From the NCBI GenBank assembly GCA_001940845.1, contig MSGV01000017.1, positions 42,767 through 106,766 of the forward strand: DNA of 64,000 bases, in the 5' to 3' direction. This document shows positions 25,268-34,549 of this stretch, piece after piece. The position numbers were made by a program, and so were the translations under genes. Under the pieces are notes generated by a model. That model was not told the origin of the DNA, ran no database searches, and saw only the letters and a list, made by a program, of their open reading frames with translations. This stretch comes from Christensenellaceae bacterium Phil7 (lineage in GTDB: Bacteria; Bacillota; Clostridia; Christensenellales; CAG-138). The first letter of the stretch is position 1. Each line of letters begins with the position of its first letter.

Positions 25268-25801
25268 ATGTCCGATACACTGCATCTTGGGCTTGCTGCG
25301 GGCAGGATCTGGCTGTTGACCCAGCTCGATCTCAAGAAGCATACCGATCTTATCCTGCTGCCACCGAATCAAATGCGGACGCTGGAATACATTTGTATGC
25401 ATCCGGATTGCAGCCAGAATGATGTTGCAGCGGCCATTCATGTATCCCCTGCCGCTATAGCGCAGAATATGAAGAAGCTCTGCGGAATGGGCTATGTGGA
25501 GCGCATAGCATGCCCCGGGAATCTGAGAGCAAACAGCCTCAGAGTTACCGATAATGGCATCCTTGCGGCACAGGCCTGCACCAAGATATTGAAAGCAGAG
25601 GAAGCAAAGCTGACCAATGGCTTCACCGAAGCGGAGCGTGAGCAGCTTTGGGATTATTTGAAGAGGATCATTAAAAATCTCGAAGATTCCACAACGGATT
25701 CACTGGGGCTTCCGGAGCTTGCGATGCTTATAATGAGCAAGGATTCGGAGGCCAAGAAGGATATGAAGGGACATGATCCATCAAAGGAGGTAAGTGAATA
25801 G
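25268..25801 (+). CDS. MarR-family transcriptional regulator
   Basis: 177 residues, winged helix. 'TLEYICMHPDCSQNDVAAAIHVSPAAIAQNMKKLCGMGYVERI' covers the HTH, and 'LRVTDNGILAAQ' covers the wing. It is upstream of and in line with two ABC exporter genes, the usual arrangement for a drug-responsive repressor. SD AAAGGAG before the ATG. Confidence 0.9.
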   Translation: MSDTLHLGLAAGRIWLLTQLDLKKHTDLILLPPNQMRTLEYICMHPDCSQNDVAAAIHVSPAAIAQNMKKLCGMGYVERIACPGNLRANSLRVTDNGILAAQACTKILKAEEAKLTNGFTEAEREQLWDYLKRIIKNLEDSTTDSLGLPELAMLIMSKDSEAKKDMKGHDPSKEVSE

Positions 25802-25836
25802 AAAATATGGGTAAGAATACGAAACGAGGGGATGGT

Positions 25837-27573
25837 ATGCTAAAAAAGATCATCCCGGCTGTCAAGGGCTATATAAAGCCATCCATCGGAGCATCGATAA
25901 TGATCCTCATAGAGGGTACGCTTGAAATTCTCATACCCTTTATGATGACCAAGCTCATAGCTGAGGGACTTAATACGGAAACTCCGAATATAAATGCCAT
26001 CATCCGCATAGGCGGTATAATGCTTATCATGGCGTTTGCCGCGCTCGCTGCCGGAATGGCATGCGCACGGTTTGCATCGATCGCAGGTACGGGCTTTGCC
26101 TGCAACCTCAGGAATATGCTCTTCAAAAAAATCCAGGGCTTTTCCTTTGCCAATATCGATAAATTTTCGACCGCCAGCCTCATCACGAGGCTCACAACGG
26201 ATGTCAGCAATATGCAGATGCTCTTCGTCATGTGCATAAGGATGCTCGTGCGCAATTTCGTAATCATGGTTGCCGCATTCATCTTTGCTGCGGCCATCAA
26301 TCTTCAGCTTTCGCTGGTATTTGCTATTGCAATACCTCTGCTGGTATTCGTCATGTGGATCGTGGTCTCAAATGCCTACCCCCTCTTTGAAAAGATGCTG
26401 AATAAATTGGATCTCATGAATGCAAGGGTTCAGGAAAATCTGATCTCCATCCGTGTTGTCAAGGCATTTGTCAGGGGCGACTATGAGACCGTAACCTTTA
26501 ATGAATCGGCCGATGCCCTAAAAAGGGCGCAGGTCAGAGCCGAAAAGATCGTTGCATGGATGAATCCGCTGACCCAGTTGATCTTCTATGCAGCCATGAT
26601 CGCCGTATGCTTCTTCGGCGGCAAGCTTATAGTTGGCGGAAGCATGAATGTGGCGGATCTCTCCGGCTTCCTGGCCTATATAGGTCAGATCCTTTCCAGC
26701 GTCATGATGCTCTCTGCGATCTTCGCAACATTCATAATGACCCGAGCCTCTCAAAAGCGAATCGTCGAAGTCCTTGATGAAAGGACCGATATCGATGATA
26801 GCGATATTACCGAGGATATTCCCGTCATCGACGGCAGCGTTGAATTTCGCAGTGTTAATTTTTCCTATAGCAAAAACCCCGATAACCTCACCCTTTCAGA
26901 TGTCAGCTTCTCCGTCAAACCCGGTGAAACCATAGGCATCGTCGGAGGAACGGGCTCCGCAAAGACCACGCTCGTGCAGCTCATACCAAGGCTCTATGAC
27001 GTGCTGGATGGAAGCATCCTCGTGGGCGGCAGGGATGTTCGGCAATATAAGCTGAATACCCTCAGGGACAGCGTGGCAATGGTACTCCAGACCAACCTCC
27101 TCTTCAGCGGTACGATAGAGGATAATCTCCGCTGGGGAAACGAGACCGCGACCATGGAGCAGATAGAAGCGGCCTGCCGCGCGGCACAGGCGCATGATTT
27201 TATCATGCACTTCCCCAACGGCTATCAGACCGATCTTGGGCAGGGCGGCGTGAACCTCTCCGGCGGTCAAAAGCAAAGGCTTTGCATTGCAAGAGCATTG
27301 CTGAAGAGCCCAAAGGTCGTCATACTGGATGATTCGACCAGCGCATGTGATACCGCTACCGATGCAGCCATTCGCCATGCATTGAGGACTGAGCTCAAGG
27401 GCACGACCACCTTCATAATCGCCCAGCGCATAGCCTCCGTATTGGATGCAGATAGGGTTATCATCGTCGATGATGGCAGGATAATGGCCATGGATACTCC
27501 GCAGAACCTGCTGGAAACCAATGAAATATTCCGTGAGATATATGAATCCCAGACGAAAGGAAGTGTCGCTTAA
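25837..27573 (+). CDS. ABC exporter half-transporter 1 (multidrug type)
   Basis: About 578 residues: six-helix ABC_membrane domain (about 10-300), then an NBD with Walker A GGTGSAKT, signature 'NLSGGQKQRLCIARAL' and 'VVILDDSTSACD'. After Walker B the catalytic Glu is Asp (ILDDS), the degenerate-site pattern of heterodimeric exporters such as BmrC/LmrC. Walker A has Ala where Gly is usual. An ATG at 25807 is in frame, but GAGGGG favours the ATG at 25837. Its stop overlaps the next start (TAATG). Confidence 0.88.
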   Translation: MLKKIIPAVKGYIKPSIGASIMILIEGTLEILIPFMMTKLIAEGLNTETPNINAIIRIGGIMLIMAFAALAAGMACARFASIAGTGFACNLRNMLFKKIQGFSFANIDKFSTASLITRLTTDVSNMQMLFVMCIRMLVRNFVIMVAAFIFAAAINLQLSLVFAIAIPLLVFVMWIVVSNAYPLFEKMLNKLDLMNARVQENLISIRVVKAFVRGDYETVTFNESADALKRAQVRAEKIVAWMNPLTQLIFYAAMIAVCFFGGKLIVGGSMNVADLSGFLAYIGQILSSVMMLSAIFATFIMTRASQKRIVEVLDERTDIDDSDITEDIPVIDGSVEFRSVNFSYSKNPDNLTLSDVSFSVKPGETIGIVGGTGSAKTTLVQLIPRLYDVLDGSILVGGRDVRQYKLNTLRDSVAMVLQTNLLFSGTIEDNLRWGNETATMEQIEAACRAAQAHDFIMHFPNGYQTDLGQGGVNLSGGQKQRLCIARALLKSPKVVILDDSTSACDTATDAAIRHALRTELKGTTTFIIAQRIASVLDADRVIIVDDGRIMAMDTPQNLLETNEIFREIYESQTKGSVA

Positions 27574-29561
27574 TGAGTAATAAACAGACCGGTGCGCCCA
27601 CCCCTCCCCACGGCGGCAAGGCAAAATCCATGAAGCCTAAGAATAGCAAAAAGACCTTCCTGCGCCTTGTTGGCTACTTCAAGCCCTACATCGTCACCCT
27701 GATAATAGTTGCCGTCTGTATAATCGTTGCTGCCGAAGCAAATGTATACGGCACTGCACAGATAGAGACGCTTGTTGATTCGCACATCACCCCGATGCTC
27801 GTCAACGGCAGCAGCCCGGAGGCTTGGGCAGGCTTTGGCAAAGCGATCGGAAAGATGGCGCTCGTATACGGAATAGGCATCATCTGCATGTATCTGAATG
27901 CCCGGCTCATGGTCAATGTCTCCACCGGAATTCTAAATGATATCCGCAAGCAGATGTTTGCAAAGATGCAGAAGCTGCCCATTCGGTATTTTGATAAGCA
28001 TACCCATGGCGAAATCATGAGCCGCTATACCAACGATACGGACAGCATGAGGGAAATGGTCAGCCAGAGCATACCCCAGATACTCAACAGCGGCTTCCGC
28101 GTCATAAGCGTTCTGGTCATGATGATTATCCTCAGCCCAATGCTCACCCTGGTTGCGATAATCATGCTTTTCCTGATGGTGCTCGTCGTCAAAGCAATCG
28201 GAAAGCGTAGCTCCGCCTATTATAAAACCCGCCAAGCCGCACTGGGCAAGGCCAATGGTTATATCGAGGAAATGACCGAGGGTCAGAAGGTCGTCAAGGT
28301 TTTCTGCCGGGAATCCAAGGTGGAAACCGAATTCGGCAAGATAAATGATGATCTGCGCAGGGCAGAGGCCGGAGCGAATACCTGGGCAAGTATGCTCATG
28401 CCCCTCATGGGAAATCTCAGCTACATTCATTATACGATAACCGCGATTCTCGGCACCCTTATGATAATTGCTGCGGCATCCGGAAATTATATCTCACTGC
28501 TGACCCTCACCGCAGGTCAGCTCATCACCTTCCTGCAATATACCAGGAATTTTGCTCAGCCCATCACCATGCTCAGCCAGCAGTTCAATTCCATACTTTC
28601 AGCATTGGCAGGCGCCGAACGCATATTTGAAATGCTTGATGAGGAGCCCGAGGTCGATGAAGGCCGCGTGACATTGGTCAATGCAAGGCTGGATGCCGAC
28701 GGAACTCTCGCAGAATGTGCCGAACGCACCCATATCTGGGCATGGAAGCGTCCCGCATGGATCGAGACGATACAGAATGCAGATGGCTCGTTCGGCTCGC
28801 TTGAGCATCCAATGGAGCTCATCCGGGTTCGCGGCGATGTCCGATTCAAGGATGTCACCTTCAGCTATGATGGTGAAAAGATCGTGCTCGATGATATCAG
28901 CCTCTATGCTAAGCCCGGTCAGAAGATAGCTTTTGTAGGCTCCACCGGTGCCGGTAAGACCACCATAACAAATCTCCTGAATCGTTTTTATGATATTCAG
29001 GAGGGTGAGATAACCTATGATGGAATTAAGCTTACCGATATCAGAAAGGATGATCTGCGCCGCAGCCTTTCCATGGTGCTTCAGGATACGCATCTATTCA
29101 CCGGCACCGTGCGCGATAATATCCGCTATGGTAAGGCGGATGCGACCGATGATGATATCATCCAGGCAGCAAAACTCGCAAATGCGGATTCCTTTATACG
29201 TCATTTGCCGAATGGCTACGATACCATGATCGAAAATGATGGCGAAAACCTCTCGCAGGGCCAGCGTCAGCTTCTTGCGATAGCGCGCGCCGCCGTTGCC
29301 GATCCTCCCGTCATAGTGCTGGATGAAGCAACCAGTTCCATCGATACCAGAACTGAGGCGCTGATCGAAAAGGGCATGGATGAATTGATGGATGGAAGAA
29401 CCGTATTCGTCATCGCCCACAGGCTCTCCACCGTCCGCAACTCCAATGCCATCATGGTGCTGGAGCATGGAAAGATCATAGAGCGCGGCGATCATGATGA
29501 TCTCATGCGTGCAAAGGGCAGATATTACCAGCTCTATACCGGCGCATTTGAGCTCAGCTGA
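27573..29561 (+). CDS. ABC exporter half-transporter 2 (multidrug type)
   Basis: 662 residues: a 20-residue polar N-terminal tail, a membrane domain (about 30-340), an insertion of about 60 residues before the NBD ('TLAECAERTHIWAWKRPAW'), then an NBD with Walker A GSTGAGKT, signature 'NLSQGQRQLLAIARA' and Walker B 'VIVLDEATSSID', which retains the catalytic Glu. With the previous protein it forms a heterodimer with one consensus and one degenerate ATP site, as in BmrCD/LmrCD. Confidence 0.9.
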   Translation: MSNKQTGAPTPPHGGKAKSMKPKNSKKTFLRLVGYFKPYIVTLIIVAVCIIVAAEANVYGTAQIETLVDSHITPMLVNGSSPEAWAGFGKAIGKMALVYGIGIICMYLNARLMVNVSTGILNDIRKQMFAKMQKLPIRYFDKHTHGEIMSRYTNDTDSMREMVSQSIPQILNSGFRVISVLVMMIILSPMLTLVAIIMLFLMVLVVKAIGKRSSAYYKTRQAALGKANGYIEEMTEGQKVVKVFCRESKVETEFGKINDDLRRAEAGANTWASMLMPLMGNLSYIHYTITAILGTLMIIAAASGNYISLLTLTAGQLITFLQYTRNFAQPITMLSQQFNSILSALAGAERIFEMLDEEPEVDEGRVTLVNARLDADGTLAECAERTHIWAWKRPAWIETIQNADGSFGSLEHPMELIRVRGDVRFKDVTFSYDGEKIVLDDISLYAKPGQKIAFVGSTGAGKTTITNLLNRFYDIQEGEITYDGIKLTDIRKDDLRRSLSMVLQDTHLFTGTVRDNIRYGKADATDDDIIQAAKLANADSFIRHLPNGYDTMIENDGENLSQGQRQLLAIARAAVADPPVIVLDEATSSIDTRTEALIEKGMDELMDGRTVFVIAHRLSTVRNSNAIMVLEHGKIIERGDHDDLMRAKGRYYQLYTGAFELS

Positions 29562-29574
29562 TGCATTGATATGC

Positions 29575-29602
29575 GGCTGACGGAGCCCGTTCTCCGTCAG
29601 CC
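29575..29602 (+). terminator. Stem-loop after the ABC exporter operon
   Basis: Perfect 11-bp stem GGCTGACGGAG, 6-nt loop, 14 bp after the stop; no T-tract on the plus strand. Confidence 0.6.
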
Positions 29603-29632
29603 ATACAATAAAAAATATGAATGAGGTTTTGC

Positions 29633-29983
29633 ATGACAACCTTTGATAGGATCTATTTTATAGTTCGAATGATCCCGTATGGCAGGGTCGCCAGCTACGG
29701 GCAGATCGCTGCACTCGCCGGAAATCCTCGCCTTTCGCGCGTCGTTGGCTATGCGCTGCATGTGAATCCCGATCCTGAGAACATCCCCTGCTTCAGGGTT
29801 GTAAATCGTGAAGGCCGTCCGAGCAGAGCCTTCGCCTTTGGCGGAGAAAACAGGCAGATATCGCTGCTCGAATTGGAAGGCGTAAAATTTATCGATGGCT
29901 GCGTGGATATGAGCAGCTTTCGTTGGCAGCCGGGCACCGATGAGCTTGCTGCTATAAGGGCTTTTATGGCCGATGAAGGATGA
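29633..29983 (+). CDS. MGMT/alkyltransferase-like DNA-binding protein
   Basis: 116 residues, only the C-terminal DNA-binding domain of O6-alkylguanine transferases: 'IPYGRVASYGQIAALAG' (helix-turn-helix) and 'NIPCFRVVNREGRPS'. The active-site Cys is retained but the usual PCHR is PCFR, so the His of the catalytic relay is missing. It may repair poorly, or flag O6-alkylguanine as ATL proteins do. GAGG precedes ATG 29633; the earlier ATG lies in that SD. Confidence 0.85.
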   Translation: MTTFDRIYFIVRMIPYGRVASYGQIAALAGNPRLSRVVGYALHVNPDPENIPCFRVVNREGRPSRAFAFGGENRQISLLELEGVKFIDGCVDMSSFRWQPGTDELAAIRAFMADEG

Positions 29984-30000
29984 ACTCCCCATATGAAATC

Positions 30001-30039
30001 GAGCAGGAGACGGCTCATTAGTTGAGCATTCTCCTGCTC
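30001..30039 (+). terminator. Terminator hairpin after the MGMT-like gene
   Basis: GAGCAGGAGA ... TCTCCTGCTC with an inner GCTCA/TGAGC stem. Confidence 0.65.
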
Positions 30040-30098
30040 TAGCTTGATACCAGCATAAATATTCGTCGTAAAAAGTGTTGCATAGTAACAAATTATTG

Positions 30099-30127
30099 TT
30101 GTAATTTCTGTTTTCAGTTGTTATAAT
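30099..30127 (+). promoter_or_regulatory. Promoter of a small ORF
   Basis: TTGTAA (30099-30104), 17 bp, TATAAT (30122-30127) with TG at the extended -10 position. Confidence 0.7.
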
Positions 30128-30158
30128 AACCATAAGCAATGGCTTGGAGGTGTATCTA

Positions 30159-30224
30159 TTGCCGATGACTATTCTGAGGTCCTTTAAGTCCGGCGAAACA
30201 AATGGATCAGGTGATCTCGTATAA
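30159..30224 (+). CDS. Candidate 21-residue small protein
   Basis: TTG start with GGAGG 8 nt upstream (30146-30150), 21 codons to TAA. It begins (M)PMTILRSFKSGETNG and ends GDLV; net charge is near neutral and there is no membrane segment. A good promoter lies 30 bp upstream and an 11-bp hairpin ten bases after the stop. It could be a genuine small protein or a leader on a small RNA. No known family recognised. Confidence 0.45.
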   Translation: MPMTILRSFKSGETNGSGDLV

Positions 30225-30232
30225 TCGAATAG

Positions 30233-30259
30233 TCGGCTGCTCATTAATTGAGCAGCCGA
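30233..30259. terminator. Hairpin between the small ORF and the convergent lipoprotein gene
   Basis: TCGGCTGCTCA-TTAAT-TGAGCAGCCGA, perfect 11-bp stem; can serve both strands. Confidence 0.7.
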
Positions 30260-30268
30260 TCTCATTAT

Positions 30269-30799
30269 CTAAAACCCTGCCGGTGCGGCGGGCATATCCT
30301 CATCAAAGCGTAGCACAAATTCCCTATCCGTGATCGTTTCATCGGCGGGTATGGAGGCAAATATTGGCGTTCTTCCATTCTCAAGGGACAGCATGAATGA
30401 GCCATCCGGGCCCTGTATGCCCGCACTCGCAATAAGCACTTCGTTTTCATCATAAAATTCGATCCATACGGCACAGTTCAAAGCCTCCGGATAGCTATTC
30501 ACAACATAGCCATCCAAAAAGGTATCGCCATGCGCTTCGAATACCCGAATATTTTCAAACCGCAGATACTGCTGGAAATGATCGCTCCCGATTATCGGAT
30601 TTCCGAGTGCATCCCGTCCATCCCCGCTATCCGATGGGTCCATGGTCGCTTCGGGCGTCGGGGTCTGCGGCTCTATAGTCACCGTCGGTATCGGCGTCAG
30701 TGCAGGTTCGAGCCTTGGGGTTGTATTGCTGCATCCTGCCAGCACCAGCATTGATACAAGCGCAAGCATTATCAGCCTTTTTCCATACCCCCTATTCAT
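30269..30799 (-). CDS. Lipoprotein of unknown function
   Basis: About 176 residues from ATG 30799, which overlaps the pncB stop by 8 bp. Basic N terminus, hydrophobic core and lipobox VLAGC near residue 22, then a Pro/Thr-rich linker (about 25-55) and a small beta-rich domain ('YVVNSYPEALNCAVWIEFYDENEVLIASA'), FxLyD-like in appearance. A GTG at 30823 is an alternative start. Probably tethered outside the membrane; role unknown. Confidence 0.7.
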   Translation of the reverse strand: MNRGYGKRLIMLALVSMLVLAGCSNTTPRLEPALTPIPTVTIEPQTPTPEATMDPSDSGDGRDALGNPIIGSDHFQQYLRFENIRVFEAHGDTFLDGYVVNSYPEALNCAVWIEFYDENEVLIASAGIQGPDGSFMLSLENGRTPIFASIPADETITDREFVLRFDEDMPAAPAGF

Positions 30800-32249
30800 G
30801 CTGCGCAATTTCTCTATGCTCACGAATGAGCTTGTTCTTCAAATCATATAGACCATCCGAAAGATCGACCCTATATACATGAGGGTTCAGGAGACGCTTG
30901 CTCTCCTCCCAAAGGCTATCCATTTCGCTCTTTGCATAATCGGTGATCTCAGCCATTGTCGGGCATTTATAGACCAGCTCCCCATTTACAAATATGGGAA
31001 CGAGCAGCTCACGCATGGTGTAATCGGTAAGTGTCATACGCTTGTAGGTATATTCTGGATGATAGATGGTGAGAGGCTTGCTCGTATCGAATTTCTCATC
31101 GCGCAGGGCTATCAGATCCGCGATGGCCATGCGGTCACGATCATAGATCCTATATACGGTTTTTATTCCGGGGTTGGTTATCTTGAAGGTATTCTCGGAT
31201 ATCTTTATCTTGGGCATGACAACCCCATTCACTATCTCTGCGGACATCTTATAAACTCCGCCGAGAGCGGGCCGGTCATCCGAGGTTATGAGCTTGGTTC
31301 CAACGCCCCATGAATCTATCCTTGCGCCCTGCATATGGAGGCTGTTTATGACGTTTTCATCCAGATCTCCGGATGCGCATATCTTGATATTCGGGAAGCC
31401 CGCATCATCCAGCATCTCCCTGGCACGCTTGGAAAGATACGCAAGATCGCCCGAATCGAGCCTTATCCCTGTTCCCTCATAGCCCTTTTCACGCAGCTCG
31501 CGGAATACGGTTATCGCATTTGGCACTCCGCTTTTGAGCGTATCATAGGTATCAACGAGCAGCATACAGCTTGTCGGGAAAATTTCCGCATATGCACGGA
31601 AGGCGTCCAGCTCGGTGGGAAAACTCATGACCCAGCTATGAGCATGGGTGCCCGATACCGGCACATTATAGAGCTGACCCGTCAAAACATTGCTCGTTCC
31701 GAAGCAGCCGCCGATCATAGCCGCACGCGCTCCATATATGCCCGCATCCGGACCCTGAGCGCGGCGAAGACCGAATTCCATGATGTTCTCGCCATGGGCA
31801 GCATAGCAGACTCTATTCGCTTTTGTCGCTATGAGTGTCTGATGGTTGACGAGATTCAGCATTGCCGTCTCGATGAGCTGCGCCTCAAGGATGGGCGCGA
31901 TGACTCGCACAAGCGGCTCATACGGATAGACGAGCGTTCCCTCCTCCATAGCGTACAATTCACCGGTAAAATGGAGTTCCCGGAGCACATCGAGGAAGCC
32001 CTCGTCAAAAAGCTTCAGCGAGCGCAGATATTCCAGATCCTCCTCCGAAAAATGCAGATCCTTGATATATTCAACGACCGATTCCGTTCCGGCCATGACC
32101 GCATAGGAGGAATTCACATTGGTATTACGGAAAAAAAGATCGAAGACGGCAAGATTCTTGCTCATCCCCTTTTTATAATAGCCATACATCATGGTGAGCT
32201 GATAAAGATCGGTCATCATGGTAAGGTTGCGAGAGCTGATAATGCTCAT
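30792..32249 (-). CDS. pncB: Nicotinate phosphoribosyltransferase
   Basis: 485 residues, NAD salvage: nicotinate + PRPP to nicotinate mononucleotide, ATP-stimulated. Family stretches: 'MMTDLYQLTMMYGYYKKG' at the start, 'EFGLRRAQGPDAGIYGARAA' in the middle, 'RLDSGDLAYLSKRAREML' and 'KICASGDLDENVI' in the PRPP-binding barrel. The long clostridial form. AAAGGA before ATG 32249 decides the start over an ATG 12 codons upstream. Confidence 0.94.
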   Translation of the reverse strand: MSIISSRNLTMMTDLYQLTMMYGYYKKGMSKNLAVFDLFFRNTNVNSSYAVMAGTESVVEYIKDLHFSEEDLEYLRSLKLFDEGFLDVLRELHFTGELYAMEEGTLVYPYEPLVRVIAPILEAQLIETAMLNLVNHQTLIATKANRVCYAAHGENIMEFGLRRAQGPDAGIYGARAAMIGGCFGTSNVLTGQLYNVPVSGTHAHSWVMSFPTELDAFRAYAEIFPTSCMLLVDTYDTLKSGVPNAITVFRELREKGYEGTGIRLDSGDLAYLSKRAREMLDDAGFPNIKICASGDLDENVINSLHMQGARIDSWGVGTKLITSDDRPALGGVYKMSAEIVNGVVMPKIKISENTFKITNPGIKTVYRIYDRDRMAIADLIALRDEKFDTSKPLTIYHPEYTYKRMTLTDYTMRELLVPIFVNGELVYKCPTMAEITDYAKSEMDSLWEESKRLLNPHVYRVDLSDGLYDLKNKLIREHREIAQHE

Positions 32250-32325
32250 AAAATGGTCCTTTCTTCTCAGAAGCGCAGCTTGCAAAAACTATTTGCTCCT
32301 GAATTTCATTTGTTCGGGATATCGG

Positions 32326-32586
32326 CTATTCGATCTGCTGCCTTCTCTTATACTCATCGAATACCGCATCGAGGGTCTCCACATCGTCTATTCCCATGAG
32401 AGCGGTTTCACCATCCACAGTATCTTCGCGAAGTATGACAAATTCAACATCATCCGCATCATAGTCCACGGGAAGGAGGATATAATAATTCATCCCCTTG
32501 TAGGGGAATTTATCCATCACATCAAATTCGATCTCGTTATCATCCTCATCGGTGAGGAGAATGGTGCCAAGGAGTTCTTCGCTCAT
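32326..32586 (-). CDS. DUF1292 family protein
   Basis: 86 residues, acidic (many Asp/Glu), cytosolic. 'TILLTDEDDNEIEFDVMDKFPYKGMNYYILLP' fits DUF1292, a small Firmicute family of unknown role often near yrrK/alaS. Here it lies between fba and pncB on the same strand. SD AAAGGAAC before the ATG. Confidence 0.8.
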   Translation of the reverse strand: MSEELLGTILLTDEDDNEIEFDVMDKFPYKGMNYYILLPVDYDADDVEFVILREDTVDGETALMGIDDVETLDAVFDEYKRRQQIE

Positions 32587-32657
32587 TTAAGTTCCTTTCA
32601 TTAAACGTCGGGGAGGTCATGTGCGCCCCTCCGCCTTTCAGATTGCGGTTTAAGCTG

Positions 32658-32684
32658 CAGGGCGCGGAATCACTCCGTGCCCTG
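32658..32684 (-). terminator. fba terminator
   Basis: CAGGGC(A/G)CGGA stem with a 5-nt loop (one G-U pair), 20 bp after the fba stop. Confidence 0.65.
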
Positions 32685-32703
32685 TGATATTATATTTTTC
32701 AGT

Positions 32704-33639
32704 TTATGCTTTGCCGTTGCAGCCAAGCACATCGACCAGCTTATGGCGAACCATCTCCTTGATGGCAGCGCGAGCGGGCTTGAGGTACTGGCGTGGATCG
32801 AAATCCGCCGGATGCTCAGCAAAATACTTACGGATGGTGCCCGTCATGGCAAGGCGAAGGTCGCTATCAATATTGATCTTGCAGACCGCCATGGAAGCAG
32901 CCCTGCGCAGCATATCCTCGGGAACGCCGATGGCATCGGGCATATTTCCGCCGTGGGTATTGATCATCTGGACGAATTCCGGAATGACGGAGCTTGCACC
33001 ATGGAGCACAATCGGGAAGCCGGGCAGACGCTTTTCAACCTCTTCAAGGATATCAAAGCGAAGCTGGGGCTTTGTGCCGGGCTTGAATTTATATGCGCCA
33101 TGGCTGGTGCCGATAGCGATCGCAAGGCTGTCAACGCCGGTGCGCTCAACAAATTCCTGTACCTGGGCGGGATTTGTGTAGCTCGCATCCTCTGCGGAAA
33201 CCTTGACATCATCCTCAACGCCCTCCAGCCTTCCGAGCTCACCTTCAACGACCACGCCATGATCATGTGCGTATTCAACGACCTGACGGGTGAGCGCGAT
33301 ATTCTCCTCAAAGGAATGGTGGCTGCCATCGATCATGACGGAGGTAAAGCCGCCGTCAATGCAGCTCTTGCAGAGTTCAAAGGTATCGCCATGATCCAGA
33401 TGTACGCAGATCGGCAGATCTGTTTCGATTATGGCAGCTTCAATGAGCTTCATTAGATAGGTGTGATTGGCGTATTTTCTTGCGCCCGAGCTGACCTGAA
33501 GGATCAAGGGAGCATTTTCTTCCTTAGCGGCTTCGGTTATGCCCTGAATAATCTCCATGTTATTGACATTGAAAGCACCTATGGCGTAGCCGCCCTCATA
33601 TGCCTTCTTAAACATTTCGGTACTGGTAACAAGTGGCAT
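32704..33639 (-). CDS. fba: Class II fructose-bisphosphate aldolase
   Basis: 311 residues, glycolysis/gluconeogenesis: fructose 1,6-bisphosphate to DHAP + G3P. Zn-dependent features: 'ICVHLDHGDTFELCKSCID' (catalytic Asp and Zn His), 'VVEGELGRLEG' (Zn Glu), 'IGTSHGAYKF' (Zn His) and 'IVLHGASSV' (Zn His and phosphate loop). The ATG is preceded by GGAGGG. Single gene with its own promoter and terminator. Confidence 0.95.
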   Translation of the reverse strand: MPLVTSTEMFKKAYEGGYAIGAFNVNNMEIIQGITEAAKEENAPLILQVSSGARKYANHTYLMKLIEAAIIETDLPICVHLDHGDTFELCKSCIDGGFTSVMIDGSHHSFEENIALTRQVVEYAHDHGVVVEGELGRLEGVEDDVKVSAEDASYTNPAQVQEFVERTGVDSLAIAIGTSHGAYKFKPGTKPQLRFDILEEVEKRLPGFPIVLHGASSVIPEFVQMINTHGGNMPDAIGVPEDMLRRAASMAVCKINIDSDLRLAMTGTIRKYFAEHPADFDPRQYLKPARAAIKEMVRHKLVDVLGCNGKA

Positions 33640-33692
33640 TTCGCAACCCTCCTGAATGATTTTTCTTTTATCCGCCAGCAGCGGTCATATCC

Positions 33693-33721
33693 ATTATATA
33701 CCACAAAGCCCATGATTTCAA
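33693..33721 (-). promoter_or_regulatory. fba promoter
   Basis: Minus strand TTGAAA (33721-33716), 17 bp, TATAAT (33698-33693). Confidence 0.8.
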
Positions 33722-33868
33722 CCGCTATTTTTCAATAATGCTGGCATATTTCAATTATATTATTGCCCCAAAAATCTGGAATTTTTGCTTCCAAATATAT
33801 CCAACTACCCATCGTATAACACCAGGTTGAAATCGCTCATGAGGCCGCTCACGATCTGCGTTCCTCAG

Positions 33869-34549
33869 CTATGCCTGCGGCAAAAGATTGAGTGCATCAT
33901 CCACGGAATCGATATTTGTATAAGCATCCGGAACCTTTCCGACTATGACTGTCTCAAACAGCAGCGCTGTCTGGCTCATCTCCACCTCCGATACCTTACC
34001 GGCAACGACGAACTGTGCGCTGGCCTTTAAGGTCAGATAGACGCAGTATTCCGTCTGATTCACCCCCGCTGATGAAAAGGTCGCTTTCAGGCTCGGCTGA
34101 ACGCTTCCCGTCGGCGTAAAGCTTACTCTGAGCTTCGCACCGCTGCCGGTCAGCATTGATAAGCCCGTGATGCTTCCGATGGGCAGTTCCACGCCCATCG
34201 CGCCGCATTCACGGATAAGCCTCTGCGCTTCGAGCGCGATATTGCCCGCTTCACGATTCAGCCTGACCGCATCGACATATAAAAATGAATTGCCCGTTGG
34301 ATCGGTTTGCAGCTCAGTCACCCCCGTCCTGTCCGCATCCTTCAGACCATTGAGCACTGCGAGATTGATAAGCTCCACACTGCGCTGCAAGACCGTCTCT
34401 CCGGCAAGTTTGCGAATGGGTGAGCTGAACGCAGCATCGATTATAATGATGAGGATCATTATGGTCAAAAGCACGATACCGCTCACCAGCCTAATCCTTC
34501 TGAATGCCCCATGCTTCCTGATAGCCCTCGGCTGTTCCTGCTCCATCAT
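33869..34549 (-). CDS. yunB: Sporulation protein YunB
   Basis: 226 residues. A basic N terminus and one TM helix (about 22-40) precede an extracytoplasmic domain with family blocks 'INLAVLNGL', 'LNREAGNIALEAQRLI', 'VELPIGSITGLSMLTGSGAKL' and 'YCVYLTLKASAQFVV'. YunB is required for full sporulation in B. subtilis, acting in the mother cell. GGGGAGG precedes the ATG pair. It supports an endospore-forming lineage. Confidence 0.9.
   Translation of the reverse strand: MMEQEQPRAIRKHGAFRRIRLVSGIVLLTIMILIIIIDAAFSSPIRKLAGETVLQRSVELINLAVLNGLKDADRTGVTELQTDPTGNSFLYVDAVRLNREAGNIALEAQRLIRECGAMGVELPIGSITGLSMLTGSGAKLRVSFTPTGSVQPSLKATFSSAGVNQTEYCVYLTLKASAQFVVAGKVSEVEMSQTALLFETVIVGKVPDAYTNIDSVDDALNLLPQA

Noticed and set aside
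31335..32399. 354-codon plus-strand ORF opposite pncB
   Set aside because: Antisense shadow of a well-recognised enzyme.
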